Source of the DNA: Bacteroides propionicifaciens DSM 19291 = JCM 14649
Lineage (GTDB): Bacteria; Bacteroidota; Bacteroidia; Bacteroidales; Bacteroidaceae
Direction: 5' to 3'
Assembly (NCBI RefSeq): GCF_000375405.1
Contig: NZ_AQWS01000004.1
Span: forward strand, 45,533-109,532
DNA: 64,000 nt
Shown here: positions 10,004 through 18,062 of the stretch, piece by piece
Layout: the number at the start of each line of letters is the position of its first letter
Position numbering within the stretch: position 1 is the stretch's first letter
Notes under the pieces: model-generated
What the model saw: only the letters and a program-made list of their open reading frames with translations
The model's database searches: none
Told to the model about the DNA's origin: nothing
Program-made: the position numbers and the translations under genes

Positions 10004-10087
10004 ATGAGAACATTCAGCTTTACATACTTCTTCTTTTTTTATTTTTACTTTGGACTACAGAGTAGAGCGGGAAGTTGTATGCCTTAA
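10004..10087 (+). CDS. pheL: Phe/Tyr-rich leader peptide of the pheA operon
   Basis: A 27-residue open frame beginning MRTFSFTYFFFFYFYF. Residues 4-16 contain eight Phe and three Tyr out of thirteen, which has no plausible structural reason and is the signature of an attenuation leader. Codons 21-23 (AGA GCG GGA) contain the sequence GAGCGGG, identical to the 3' arm of the downstream terminator. Low Phe-tRNA or Tyr-tRNA would stall a ribosome on the run and leave this segment free to pair with the terminator's 5' arm. It lies 79 bases before pheA and just after a consensus promoter. The name pheL is by analogy with the enterobacterial leader; there is no sequence homology. Confidence 0.88.
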   Translation: MRTFSFTYFFFFYFYFGLQSRAGSCMP

Positions 10088-10152
10088 TTGAATGTAAAAT
10101 AAATCATTTATAAGATATTTAGGAAACCCGCTCAAACAGAGCGGGTTTTTTT
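10065..10152 (+). promoter_or_regulatory. Transcription attenuator with mutually exclusive hairpins
   Basis: Terminator: CCCGCTC (10127-10133), loop AAACA, GAGCGGG (10139-10145), then seven U, with flanking A-U pairs extending the stem. Antiterminator: the same CCCGCTC can pair with GAGCGGG at 10065-10071 inside the end of the leader peptide. A ribosome that finishes the leader covers 10065-10071 and allows termination; a ribosome stalled in the Phe/Tyr run leaves it free and allows read-through into pheA. All pairings are seen directly; the regulatory outcome is inferred from the established mechanism. Confidence 0.85.
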
Positions 10153-10166
10153 ATTGTAAAAAAAGA

Positions 10167-11006
10167 ATGAAAAAGATCGCAATTCAAGGAGTCCATGGAT
10201 CATACCATGATATAGCTGCCCACCAATATTTTGAAGGGGAGCAAGTCGAGTTAATTTGTTGTTCAACATTCGAGCAAATTTTCAATACAATTGTTGAAAA
10301 CCCCGAAGTATTGGGAATGCTTGCCATTGAGAACACTATAGCTGGCAGTCTATTACACAATAACGAACTACTCAAAATAAGCAACACCAATATAATGGGT
10401 GAGCATAAATTGAGGATTTCGCATAGCTTTGCCTGCTTACCCGACGAGTCATGGGAGGATATTACAGAGGTTAACTCACACCCTATTGCCTTAGCACAAT
10501 GTAGAGCTTTTTTACAAGCACATCCTACCTTTAAGGTTGTAGAACATGAAGATACGGCATTAAGTGCAGAAGAGATCCACAAACAACAATTGCGTGGTCA
10601 TGCTTCGATTTGTTCAAAGAAAGCAGCAGAGATTAATAATCTCAAAGTTTTAGAACAAGGGATAGAAACCAATAAACACAATTTTACACGCTTTCTTATT
10701 GTTCAATCGACTTTGGCAAATGAGCAACTCACTCCTAAAGAGATCAACAAGGCAAGCTTAGTGTTTACGCTTCCACATAAACGTGGTAGTCTGGCTCCTA
10801 TCCTATCAATTCTTTCTTTTTATACAATGAACCTAACCAAAATTCAGTCTCTACCCATACTTGGACGAGAATGGGAATATCAGTTTTATATAGATGTCAC
10901 TTTTGACGAATACGAAGCATACAAACAAGCCTTAGAGGCGATTAAACCACTAACTAGCGATTTAAAAGTATTAGGAGAATATGAAGAAGGACAATACAAT
11001 TTTTAA
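10167..11006 (+). CDS. pheA: Prephenate dehydratase with ACT regulatory domain
   Basis: Converts prephenate to phenylpyruvate, the committed step to phenylalanine. Length is 279 residues. The catalytic domain (about 1-180) shows IAIQGVHGSYHDIAA, IENTIAGSLLHNNELL and NFTRFLIV, whose Thr-Phe/Thr-Arg motif is essential in the family. An ACT domain (about 195-275) follows, with GSLAPILSILSFYTMNLTKIQ and GREWEYQFYID, normally the site of Phe feedback inhibition. There is no fused chorismate mutase; that activity is on the AroF fusion two genes downstream. The next gene overlaps it by 26 bases. Confidence 0.96.
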   Translation: MKKIAIQGVHGSYHDIAAHQYFEGEQVELICCSTFEQIFNTIVENPEVLGMLAIENTIAGSLLHNNELLKISNTNIMGEHKLRISHSFACLPDESWEDITEVNSHPIALAQCRAFLQAHPTFKVVEHEDTALSAEEIHKQQLRGHASICSKKAAEINNLKVLEQGIETNKHNFTRFLIVQSTLANEQLTPKEINKASLVFTLPHKRGSLAPILSILSFYTMNLTKIQSLPILGREWEYQFYIDVTFDEYEAYKQALEAIKPLTSDLKVLGEYEEGQYNF

Positions 11007-12177
11007 GGTACATCCTGCCGAAAGATTGCAGGACATCAAGGAGTACTACTTCTCGAGTAAGCTCAAAGAAGTTGCTCAGATGAATGCCGAAGGCATGAAT
11101 GTTATCAGTTTGGGTATTGGAAGTCCTGATTTACCTCCAACCAAACATGTTATTAATACACTGTGTGAACAGGCACATAATACACATAATCACGGCTACC
11201 AACCTTATGTTGGGATTCCTGAACTAAGAGAAGAGTTCTCCAAATGGTACAAACAATGGTACAATGTGAGCCTTGACTCTAAAACAGAGATTCAACCCCT
11301 GATCGGCTCAAAAGAAGGAATCCTACACATCACACTGGCCTTTGTAAACCCTGGTGAACAGGTACTGGTGCCAAATCCAGGATACCCTACCTATACATCA
11401 CTCAGCAAAATGCTCGGCGCAGAGGTCGTACACTACGATTTAGATGAGGCTAATAATTGGATGCCCGATTTTGATGCATTGCAGAAGATGGACCTAAGCA
11501 AGGTTAAAATCATGTGGACTAATTATCCCAATATGCCAACAGGTGCCAATGCAACTCCAGCCCTATTTAAACGCTTAGTTGAATTTGCCCATCAAAATGA
11601 TATTATATTGGTCAACGATAACCCTTATAGCTTCATTTTAAACGAGCAACCGTTAAGCATACTTAGTATCCCTGGAGCTAGAGAGTGTTGTATAGAACTC
11701 AACTCGATGAGTAAGAGTCACAACATGCCTGGCTGGAGAATTGGGATGGTAGCTGCCAATGAGAAGTTTATCTCATGGATATTAAAGGTCAAAAGCAATG
11801 TGGATAGTGGCATGTTTAGACCCATGCAACTTGCTGCTGCTGAAGCACTAAAAGTAGATAACGGCTGGTATCAATACAATAACGATAATTACAAACGTAG
11901 AAGAGCACTAGCGACTCAAATTTTAGATGAACTGGGTTGTAGATACGACAAAAATCAAGTGGGACTTTTCCTTTGGGCTAAGATACCAGTACGATACAAG
12001 CAGGTAGAAGAACTTACTGAATATATTCTTCATGCAGCACATGTATTTATAACACCAGGCTTTATCTTTGGAAGCAATGGTGAGCGTTACATAAGGCTAT
12101 CACTATGTTGCAACGAAGAGCAATTAGAAGAAGCCTTGCTTAGAATTAAGAATCTCGAAATAAACAAAACAAATTAA
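10981..12177 (+). CDS. PLP-dependent class I/II aminotransferase, probably aromatic
   Basis: A fold-type I aminotransferase of 398 residues. Seen: substrate loop LGIGSPDLPP, the NPGYPTY cofactor motif, WTNYPNMPTG, NDNPYSF, and the PLP lysine in NSMSKSHNMPGWRIGM (about residue 240). It overlaps pheA by 26 bases and lies between pheA and aroF, so it most likely transaminates phenylpyruvate and 4-hydroxyphenylpyruvate, or prephenate to arogenate. Its overall look is that of the broad AspC/DapL-like group; substrate specificity cannot be read from the sequence. Regulated with the operon by the upstream attenuator. Confidence 0.88.
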   Translation: MKKDNTIFKVHPAERLQDIKEYYFSSKLKEVAQMNAEGMNVISLGIGSPDLPPTKHVINTLCEQAHNTHNHGYQPYVGIPELREEFSKWYKQWYNVSLDSKTEIQPLIGSKEGILHITLAFVNPGEQVLVPNPGYPTYTSLSKMLGAEVVHYDLDEANNWMPDFDALQKMDLSKVKIMWTNYPNMPTGANATPALFKRLVEFAHQNDIILVNDNPYSFILNEQPLSILSIPGARECCIELNSMSKSHNMPGWRIGMVAANEKFISWILKVKSNVDSGMFRPMQLAAAEALKVDNGWYQYNNDNYKRRRALATQILDELGCRYDKNQVGLFLWAKIPVRYKQVEELTEYILHAAHVFITPGFIFGSNGERYIRLSLCCNEEQLEEALLRIKNLEINKTN

Positions 12178-12189
12178 GATACATATATT

Positions 12190-13263
12190 ATGGAATTAGA
12201 ATCAATTTTACTCCCAGGAGTACCCGAAAAGCGTCCGTTAGTTATTGCAGGACCGTGTAGTGCAGAGACAGAAGAACAAGTACTTTCAGCAGCCCATAGC
12301 TTAGTAGATAAGGGTATAAAAATATTTAGAGCTGGAATATGGAAGCCTAGAACTAAACCCGGTGGTTTCGAAGGTGTAGGTAGTGTTGGTTTAGAGTGGC
12401 TCAAGAGAGTAAAAGAAGAAACAGGTCTATACGTAGCAACCGAGATCGCTACGGCCAAACATACAGAAGAGGCTTTAAAAGCAGGCATTGATGTGCTTTG
12501 GGTAGGTGCACGCACAACAGCAAATCCATTTGCCGTACAAGAGATTGCCGATGCTCTTCAGGGTGTTGATGTTCCCGTATTGGTTAAGAACCCCGTAAAC
12601 CCCGATTTAGAATTATGGATTGGTGCACTCGAGAGAATTCATAATGCAGGTATCCGTCGACTAGGAGCTATCCACAGAGGTTTCAGCAGCTACGAGAAGA
12701 AAATCTACCGTAATCTACCTCAATGGCATATCCCAATTGAACTAAGACGCCGTATTCCAAACCTTCCTATCCTTTGTGACCCAAGTCATATTGGTGGTAA
12801 ACGTGAGTTAATTGCTCCAATCAGCCAACAAGCGATGGACTTAAACTTCAACGGACTTATTGTTGAGAGTCATTGCAACCCCGATCAGGCTTGGAGCGAT
12901 GCTTCACAACAAGTAACCCCTGAGGTACTAGACTTTATCCTGAACATGCTCGTTATTCGCGAAGGAATGAGTCAATCTACCGAGAATTTAAATATCCTAC
13001 GTAAGCAAATTGACGATTGCGATAACGACTTGATCGAAGTCCTTTCGAAGAGAATGCGAATTGTTCGTGAAATAGGTACTTACAAGAAAGAGCATAACAT
13101 GACTGTCCTACAAACTGGACGTTACAATGAAATTATTAATAAACGTGGTGAGCAAGGTGCTGCTTGCGACATGGCAGGAGACTTTATTAAGGGGGTATTT
13201 GAATCTATTCATGAAGAATCAGTTCGCCAACAAATAGAAATTATTAATCAAAAGTTGCGATGA
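12190..13263 (+). CDS. aroF: Bifunctional DAHP synthase / chorismate mutase (type II)
   Basis: Catalyses the first step of the shikimate pathway and, through its fused domain, chorismate to prephenate. Residues 1-260 form a type I-beta DAHP synthase: VIAGPCSAETEEQV, GIWKPRTKPGGFEG, VKNPVNPDLELWIGALERI, HRGFSSYEK, and CDPSHIGGKRELI. Residues about 265-357 are an AroQ-type helical chorismate mutase: LNILRKQIDDCDNDLIEVLSKRM with the catalytic Arg and Lys (EIGTYKKEHN). This fusion order is common in Bacteroidetes. It puts the missing mutase activity into the same transcript as pheA and tyrA. Its 3' end overlaps tyrA in an ATGA junction. Confidence 0.96.
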   Translation: MELESILLPGVPEKRPLVIAGPCSAETEEQVLSAAHSLVDKGIKIFRAGIWKPRTKPGGFEGVGSVGLEWLKRVKEETGLYVATEIATAKHTEEALKAGIDVLWVGARTTANPFAVQEIADALQGVDVPVLVKNPVNPDLELWIGALERIHNAGIRRLGAIHRGFSSYEKKIYRNLPQWHIPIELRRRIPNLPILCDPSHIGGKRELIAPISQQAMDLNFNGLIVESHCNPDQAWSDASQQVTPEVLDFILNMLVIREGMSQSTENLNILRKQIDDCDNDLIEVLSKRMRIVREIGTYKKEHNMTVLQTGRYNEIINKRGEQGAACDMAGDFIKGVFESIHEESVRQQIEIINQKLR

Positions 13264-14033
13264 GAATTTTAATATTGGGAGCGGGAAAGATGGGCTCTTT
13301 CTTCAACGATGTGTTGAGTTTTGATCACGAAACAGCAGTATACGAAACGAATCCTCAAAAACTACGTTTTGTATATAACACCTATCGTTTCACCGATTTA
13401 GAGGAGATCAGAGCCTTCAAACCCGAACTGGTTATTAATGCTGCAACCGTAAAATATACTATTGAAGCATTTAAACATATCATCCCAGTAATTCCAAAGG
13501 AGTGTATCTTGAGTGATATTGCTTCTATCAAAAACGGACTCAAAGATTTCTATAAGGAGTGTGGGTTTCCATTTGTATCGACCCACCCGATGTTTGGCCC
13601 TACTTTTGCGAGTTTGTCGAACCTTGGTAACGAGAGTGCGATTATCATTAGCGAAAGTAATCACTTGGGTAAAACCTTTTTCAGAGACCTGTATAGCAAG
13701 CTGAAGCTAAACATTTTTGAATACTCTTTTGAAGAGCACGACGAAACTGCAGCTTATTCGCTCTCTATTCCGTTTGTTTCTTCTTTTGTTTTCTCGGCCG
13801 TAATGAAACACCAAGAGGCTCCAGGAACAACCTTTAAGAAACATATGGCTATAGCTCGAGGGGTACTTGGAGAAGACGATTTTCTGTTACAGGAGATCTT
13901 GTTCAACTCTAAAACACCCAATCAGATAGAGAATATCATCAATGAATTGAAAATATTACAAGAGATAATTCAAGAAAAAGATGCTACCGAAATGGGGAAA
14001 TACCTAACCAAAATAAGAGAGAAGATTGAATAA
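13260..14033 (+). CDS. tyrA: Prephenate dehydrogenase
   Basis: Oxidises and decarboxylates prephenate to 4-hydroxyphenylpyruvate for tyrosine. Length is 257 residues, without an ACT or mutase domain. The Rossmann motif ILILGAGKMGSFF opens the protein; SDIASIKNGLKDF and STHPMFGPTFASL (with the catalytic His) match the family, and the C-terminal half is helical. Translationally coupled to aroF through a 4-base overlap. It is the last gene of the operon: a strong hairpin overlaps its stop codon. An arogenate dehydrogenase activity is possible. Confidence 0.92.
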   Translation: MRILILGAGKMGSFFNDVLSFDHETAVYETNPQKLRFVYNTYRFTDLEEIRAFKPELVINAATVKYTIEAFKHIIPVIPKECILSDIASIKNGLKDFYKECGFPFVSTHPMFGPTFASLSNLGNESAIIISESNHLGKTFFRDLYSKLKLNIFEYSFEEHDETAAYSLSIPFVSSFVFSAVMKHQEAPGTTFKKHMAIARGVLGEDDFLLQEILFNSKTPNQIENIINELKILQEIIQEKDATEMGKYLTKIREKIE

Positions 14034-14050
14034 TCTTCTCTTTTGTTTTA
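14018..14050 (+). terminator. Terminator of the pheA-tyrA operon
   Basis: AGAGAAGATT, loop GAAT, AATCTTCTCT, followed by TTTTGTTTTATT. The tyrA stop codon is inside the hairpin. Confidence 0.8.
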
Positions 14051-14087
14051 TTGACTAATCTTATGGGGTGGATCCAACTAAAACGAG

Positions 14088-14095
14088 TATTTTTG
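14088..14095 (+). promoter_or_regulatory. -7 element for dnaG
   Basis: TATTTTTG matches TAnnTTTG, 24 bases before the dnaG ATG. No good -33 TTTG is seen at the usual distance. Confidence 0.45.
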
Positions 14096-14119
14096 TCTGA
14101 CTAATAGAGGAAACATAAA

Positions 14120-16108
14120 ATGATAGACCAAGGAACCATAGACCGTATTATTAATGCAGCTCAAATTGTTGATGTCGTGTCAGAATTTGTAACACTTCGT
14201 AAAAGGGGTGTCAACTACATTGGTTTATGCCCTTTCCACGACGAACGGACTCCATCGTTTAGTGTGTCACCATCAAAGCAAATCTGCAAATGTTTTAGTT
14301 GCGGTAAAGGTGGAAATGTGGTGCACTTCATCATGGAGCACGAGCAGCTCAACTACTACGAAGCACTCAAGTTCTTGGGTAAGAAATACAATATCGAGAT
14401 TCAGGAGAAAGAGCTAACACCCGAGCAGATGCAAGCACGAAGTACGCGTGAGAGTATGTTTGTGGTCAACGATTATGCTCGAGATTATTTTTCTAAGATT
14501 CTACACGATCACCCTCAAGGTAGAGCTATCGGGCTTGCTTATTTCAAGCAAAGGGGATTCCGCGAAGATATCATAACCAAATTTCAATTGGGTTACTCGA
14601 CCGAGTCAAACAATGCTTTTGCTAACGAGGCTCAACTGAGAGGATTTAAGAAAGAGTTTATCGTTAAGACTGGATTATGCTACGAAACGGATCAGCACGA
14701 ACTGCGAGATCGATTTTGGAGCCGTGTTATATTCCCTGTTCATACACTATCAGGAAAGGTTGTTGCCTTTGGAGGACGAACACTCAACACAGAGAATAAG
14801 CGAATTGCTAAGTATGTCAATTCACCCGAATCGGATATCTACACTAAGAGTAATGAGCTATACGGTATTTATTTCGCCAAGCAAGCTATCGTAAAAGCTG
14901 ATAATTGCTTTCTTGTCGAAGGCTACACCGACGTTATCTCTATGCACCAGGCAGGGGTAGAAAACGTAGTATCCTCATCTGGAACAGCTCTCACTACGGG
15001 GCAAATCCGACTTATCCATCGCTTTACCGATAACATCACGGTTCTATACGATGGTGATAAAGCGGGTATCCATGCCTCTATAAGGGGGATCGACATGCTT
15101 CTCGAAGAGGGCATGAATGTAAAGGTGGTACTACTTCCTGAAGGAGAAGACCCCGACTCTTTTGCCCGAAAACAAAATGCAACGAGTTTCCAAGCCTACA
15201 TCAAACAACATGAGACCGACTTTATTCGCTTTAAGATTGGCCTACTTATGGATGAAGCAGGTGAAGACCCAATTAAAAAAGCCGAGCTTATTGCCGATAT
15301 TGTTAAGAGTATTGCTGTAATCCCTGAAGCCATAATCCGCTCGGTATACATTAAAGAGAGCAGTCAACTGCTACATATTTCTGAAACGGTATTGGTGGCA
15401 GAAATCACGAAGATTAAGCGTGAGGAGTTGCAAAAGAGAAAAAACCTCTTACGTAGGGAGAAAGACAAACTTGCTCAAGAAACTCCAGAACAAGCAGCAA
15501 AGAGGGCATCTTACATACCCAAGATTGGTCAGGAAGGACAAGAGTTCTATCAATTTGAAAGACTCATTGTACAAACCATTGTGCGATACGGTAATCTACC
15601 CTTATGCACCGTTGTCAACGAACTAGGCGAAGAGACCGAATTAAGTGTGATAGAATATATAATAAGAGATTTAAGGCAAGACGAAATCGAATTTTATAAC
15701 CCACTACATCGCTCTCTACTCGAAGAGAGTAAACAGTTTTTACTCAATCAACAGGAAGGTGAGATTAGCAGATTCTTTTTATCTCACCCTAACCCAGATA
15801 TTAGCCGATTAGCAGCAGATTTGGTGAGTGATAAATATCAACTAAGCAAGTATCACACCAAGGGACAGACTATAATTACAGACGAAGAACGACTCGACGA
15901 GCTTGTGCCAATGCTACTAGTCAATTTCAAGAATGCTCTCTTATTGGCTGAGGTCAAGCATATTCTTCAGGCACTAAAAGATCCGGGCATCATGAACGAT
16001 CCCGAAAAATGCAATGCTGCAATGGAGCAGTATATGGAGCTAAAAGAGATACAGAGTGTGATGGCAAAAAAACTAGGTGATAGAGTAATTATACCACCAA
16101 GTTTGTAA
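14120..16108 (+). CDS. dnaG: DNA primase
   Basis: Synthesises RNA primers at the replication fork. Length is 662 residues. The CHC2 zinc domain is at the N-terminus (CPFHDERTPSFSV...CKCFSCGKGGN, about residues 38-64). The catalytic core starts near 120 and includes YVNSPESDIYTKSNELYG, the TOPRIM glutamate in FLVEGYTDVISMHQ (about 262-275) and the acidic YDGDKAGIHAS (about 307-317). The remaining C-terminal part is helical and would hold the DnaB-binding region. The gene is monocistronic and convergent with folE; the stop codons abut with no base between. Confidence 0.97.
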   Translation: MIDQGTIDRIINAAQIVDVVSEFVTLRKRGVNYIGLCPFHDERTPSFSVSPSKQICKCFSCGKGGNVVHFIMEHEQLNYYEALKFLGKKYNIEIQEKELTPEQMQARSTRESMFVVNDYARDYFSKILHDHPQGRAIGLAYFKQRGFREDIITKFQLGYSTESNNAFANEAQLRGFKKEFIVKTGLCYETDQHELRDRFWSRVIFPVHTLSGKVVAFGGRTLNTENKRIAKYVNSPESDIYTKSNELYGIYFAKQAIVKADNCFLVEGYTDVISMHQAGVENVVSSSGTALTTGQIRLIHRFTDNITVLYDGDKAGIHASIRGIDMLLEEGMNVKVVLLPEGEDPDSFARKQNATSFQAYIKQHETDFIRFKIGLLMDEAGEDPIKKAELIADIVKSIAVIPEAIIRSVYIKESSQLLHISETVLVAEITKIKREELQKRKNLLRREKDKLAQETPEQAAKRASYIPKIGQEGQEFYQFERLIVQTIVRYGNLPLCTVVNELGEETELSVIEYIIRDLRQDEIEFYNPLHRSLLEESKQFLLNQQEGEISRFFLSHPNPDISRLAADLVSDKYQLSKYHTKGQTIITDEERLDELVPMLLVNFKNALLLAEVKHILQALKDPGIMNDPEKCNAAMEQYMELKEIQSVMAKKLGDRVIIPPSL

Positions 16109-16699
16109 TTAACGAGTACGGATTAGATTCATAAACTCTTCACGCGTCTTAGCTTGCTGAAAAGCACCTGTAAAGTCGGATGTTGTGGTAATGGAGTTTT
16201 GCTTCTCTACACCACGCATTTGCATACACATATGTTTTGCTTCAACGACAACCATAACACCCAAGGGGTTAAGTGCCTCTTGGATACACTCTTTAATCTG
16301 AAGGGTCATTCGCTCCTGAACTTGCAAACGATGAGAGAATATATCGACTACACGAGCAATCTTACTAAGCCCTGTGATGTAACCATTAGGAATATAGGCC
16401 ACATGTGCTGTACCATAAAAAGGAAGCATGTGATGTTCACAAAGTGAAAAGAAATCGATATCCTTCACGATAACCATCTGGCTATAATCCTCTTTAAAAC
16501 GAGCACTCATCAACACCTCTTTAGGATCCATATGATAACCACGAGTAAGGGTAAGCATAGCTTTGGCTACACGTTCGGGAGTTTTAATTAAGCCTTCACG
16601 TTCAGCATCTTCACCCAAAAGGTTTAATATAGCTTTATAATGATCTTTGAGGCTGTCAATATCCGTATCAAACGGCTTGGTAATATCTTGATTTTGCAT
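16109..16699 (-). CDS. folE: GTP cyclohydrolase I
   Basis: Converts GTP to 7,8-dihydroneopterin triphosphate, the first step of folate and queuosine precursor synthesis. Length is 196 residues. Zinc and active-site residues are in [19 protein letters not shown] (Cys, His-His) and [13 protein letters not shown] (second Cys), and the GTP-binding stretch [20 protein letters not shown] is intact. This is the type IA, zinc-dependent form. It is 8 bases downstream of the SPOR-domain gene and ends exactly where dnaG ends. Confidence 0.97.
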   Translation of the reverse strand: MQNQDITKPFDTDIDSLKDHYKAILNLLGEDAEREGLIKTPERVAKAMLTLTRGYHMDPKEVLMSARFKEDYSQMVIVKDIDFFSLCEHHMLPFYGTAHVAYIPNGYITGLSKIARVVDIFSHRLQVQERMTLQIKECIQEALNPLGVMVVVEAKHMCMQMRGVEKQNSITTTSDFTGAFQQAKTREEFMNLIRTR

Positions 16700-16707
16700 T
16701 TTATCTA

Positions 16708-17178
16708 TTAATCTAATGGTATTTGAATTAATTCACGGACAATCGAAACTTCTCTAAATTTATTAGTCGAGCGCAGTTCTCGAAGTACAGCATCTGCCTC
16801 TTCAATACTCCTAAAGTCACCTACTCTACAAATCCAGCGAGGAGATATAAATGAAGTATAAACTGATAGGTCTGGGAAAAACTCAGACACCTTTTGCCCA
16901 ATCTCCATAGCATGGCTTCTAGCTTCTCGGGTATTATTACCAGCATAGACTTGAATCCGATAACCACTAGAGCGAATCACACTCTTGTCCCCCGTTTGCA
17001 CTATTTCAGCTGTAGAGCTATTAAGCAGCGCCTCAATCCGTGGATCTTGGAAAACTCGTACTTTTCCTTGCCCTGGCTTATTAGTGGTCAAGTCGTGGAC
17101 AATATCTTTCTTGTTCTGTCCTACTGCAAATGTAGAATAGAGCAAGAAGCTAGCCAACAGTAATATATTATTTCTCAT
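16708..17178 (-). CDS. Exported SPOR-domain protein
   Basis: A 156-residue protein starting at the ATG at 17178; a longer frame begins with a weak start nine bases upstream. Residues 1-20 form a signal peptide ([21 protein letters not shown]). The C-terminal 85 residues look like a SPOR domain ([20 protein letters not shown]...[25 protein letters not shown]), which binds denuded glycan strands at septal peptidoglycan. No lipobox is visible, so it is probably periplasmic. It precedes folE by 8 bases and follows the tpiA terminator. Its exact role in division or envelope maintenance is unknown. Confidence 0.82.
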   Translation of the reverse strand: MRNNILLLASFLLYSTFAVGQNKKDIVHDLTTNKPGQGKVRVFQDPRIEALLNSSTAEIVQTGDKSVIRSSGYRIQVYAGNNTREARSHAMEIGQKVSEFFPDLSVYTSFISPRWICRVGDFRSIEEADAVLRELRSTNKFREVSIVRELIQIPLD

Positions 17179-17210
17179 TACACACAATTCCGTTACTACA
17201 ACAAATAAAA

Positions 17211-17253
17211 TAAGGCCCTAATCTAAAGAATTAATAATTAGATTAGGGCCTTA
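17211..17253 (-). terminator. Terminator downstream of tpiA
   Basis: A 15-base perfect inverted repeat (TAAGGCCCTAATCTA and its complement, 17211-17225 and 17239-17253) with a 13-base loop; on the minus strand it is followed by TTTTATTTG. Confidence 0.8.
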
Positions 17254-17266
17254 AATGGATATTTAA

Positions 17267-18028
17267 TTATGCTTTAAAGCCATCAATAACGCCTTTAAAG
17301 TCTTCAGCTTTCAATGAAGCACCACCAATTAATCCACCATCAACGTCTGGATTAGCAAATAGTTCTTTAGCATTAGAAGCCTTACAGCTACCACCGTAAA
17401 GGATAGAGCAGTTATCAGCAACTTCTTTACCGAACTTGTCTGCAACTACTGAACGGATATATTTGTGAATTTCTTGAGCTTGCTCACTTGATGCTGTTTT
17501 ACCAGTACCAATAGCCCAAACTGGCTCATAAGCAAGAACTAATTTTGAAAAGTCTTCTGGCGAAAGGTCGAATAAAGCTTCAGAAATTTGAGCTTTAACC
17601 ACTTCGTTTTGTTTGTTAGCTTCACGCTCTTCCAATACTTCACCAATACAGAAGATTGGGGTAAGTTTGTTTTCTAGAGCTAGTTTTACTTTATCTTTAA
17701 GAGTTTCTGAAGTTTCACCATAGTAAGAACGACGCTCAGAGTGACCCAATATAACATATTTAGCACCAGTTGAAGCAACCATAGCTGCTGAGGTTTCACC
17801 AGTATAAGCACCAGAAGCCTTATCAGCACAGTCTTGAGCTCCCACACCAATCTTAGCAGAATCTACTAAAGATGCAACAGAAGCTAAGTGAATAAAAGGA
17901 GTACAAATGACAACATCACAGTTCGGTGTTTCATTTGCTAGAATAGCATTTAAATCTTTTGCTAAAGTGATACCCTCTTGTAGAGTATTGTTCATTTTCC
18001 AGTTTCCTGCAACAATTTTTTTTCTCAT
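17267..18028 (-). CDS. tpiA: Triosephosphate isomerase
   Basis: Interconverts dihydroxyacetone phosphate and glyceraldehyde 3-phosphate in glycolysis. Length is 253 residues. Complete active site: GNWKMN (Asn and Lys, residues 8-13), ILGHSERR with the catalytic His (about 94-101), [15 protein letters not shown] with the catalytic Glu and mobile loop (about 166-180), and [11 protein letters not shown] for phosphate binding. It is the last gene of the DUF1599-DoxX-tpiA run, followed by a strong terminator. Confidence 0.98.
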   Translation of the reverse strand: MRKKIVAGNWKMNNTLQEGITLAKDLNAILANETPNCDVVICTPFIHLASVASLVDSAKIGVGAQDCADKASGAYTGETSAAMVASTGAKYVILGHSERRSYYGETSETLKDKVKLALENKLTPIFCIGEVLEEREANKQNEVVKAQISEALFDLSPEDFSKLVLAYEPVWAIGTGKTASSEQAQEIHKYIRSVVADKFGKEVADNCSILYGGSCKASNAKELFANPDVDGGLIGGASLKAEDFKGVIDGFKA

Positions 18029-18062
18029 TATTATTTGTATTAAAAGTTAATTTATAAAAGAG

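Noticed and set aside
12174..12515. 113-codon minus-strand frame
   Set aside because: Antisense shadow of the DAHP synthase domain; composition follows the opposite-strand codons.
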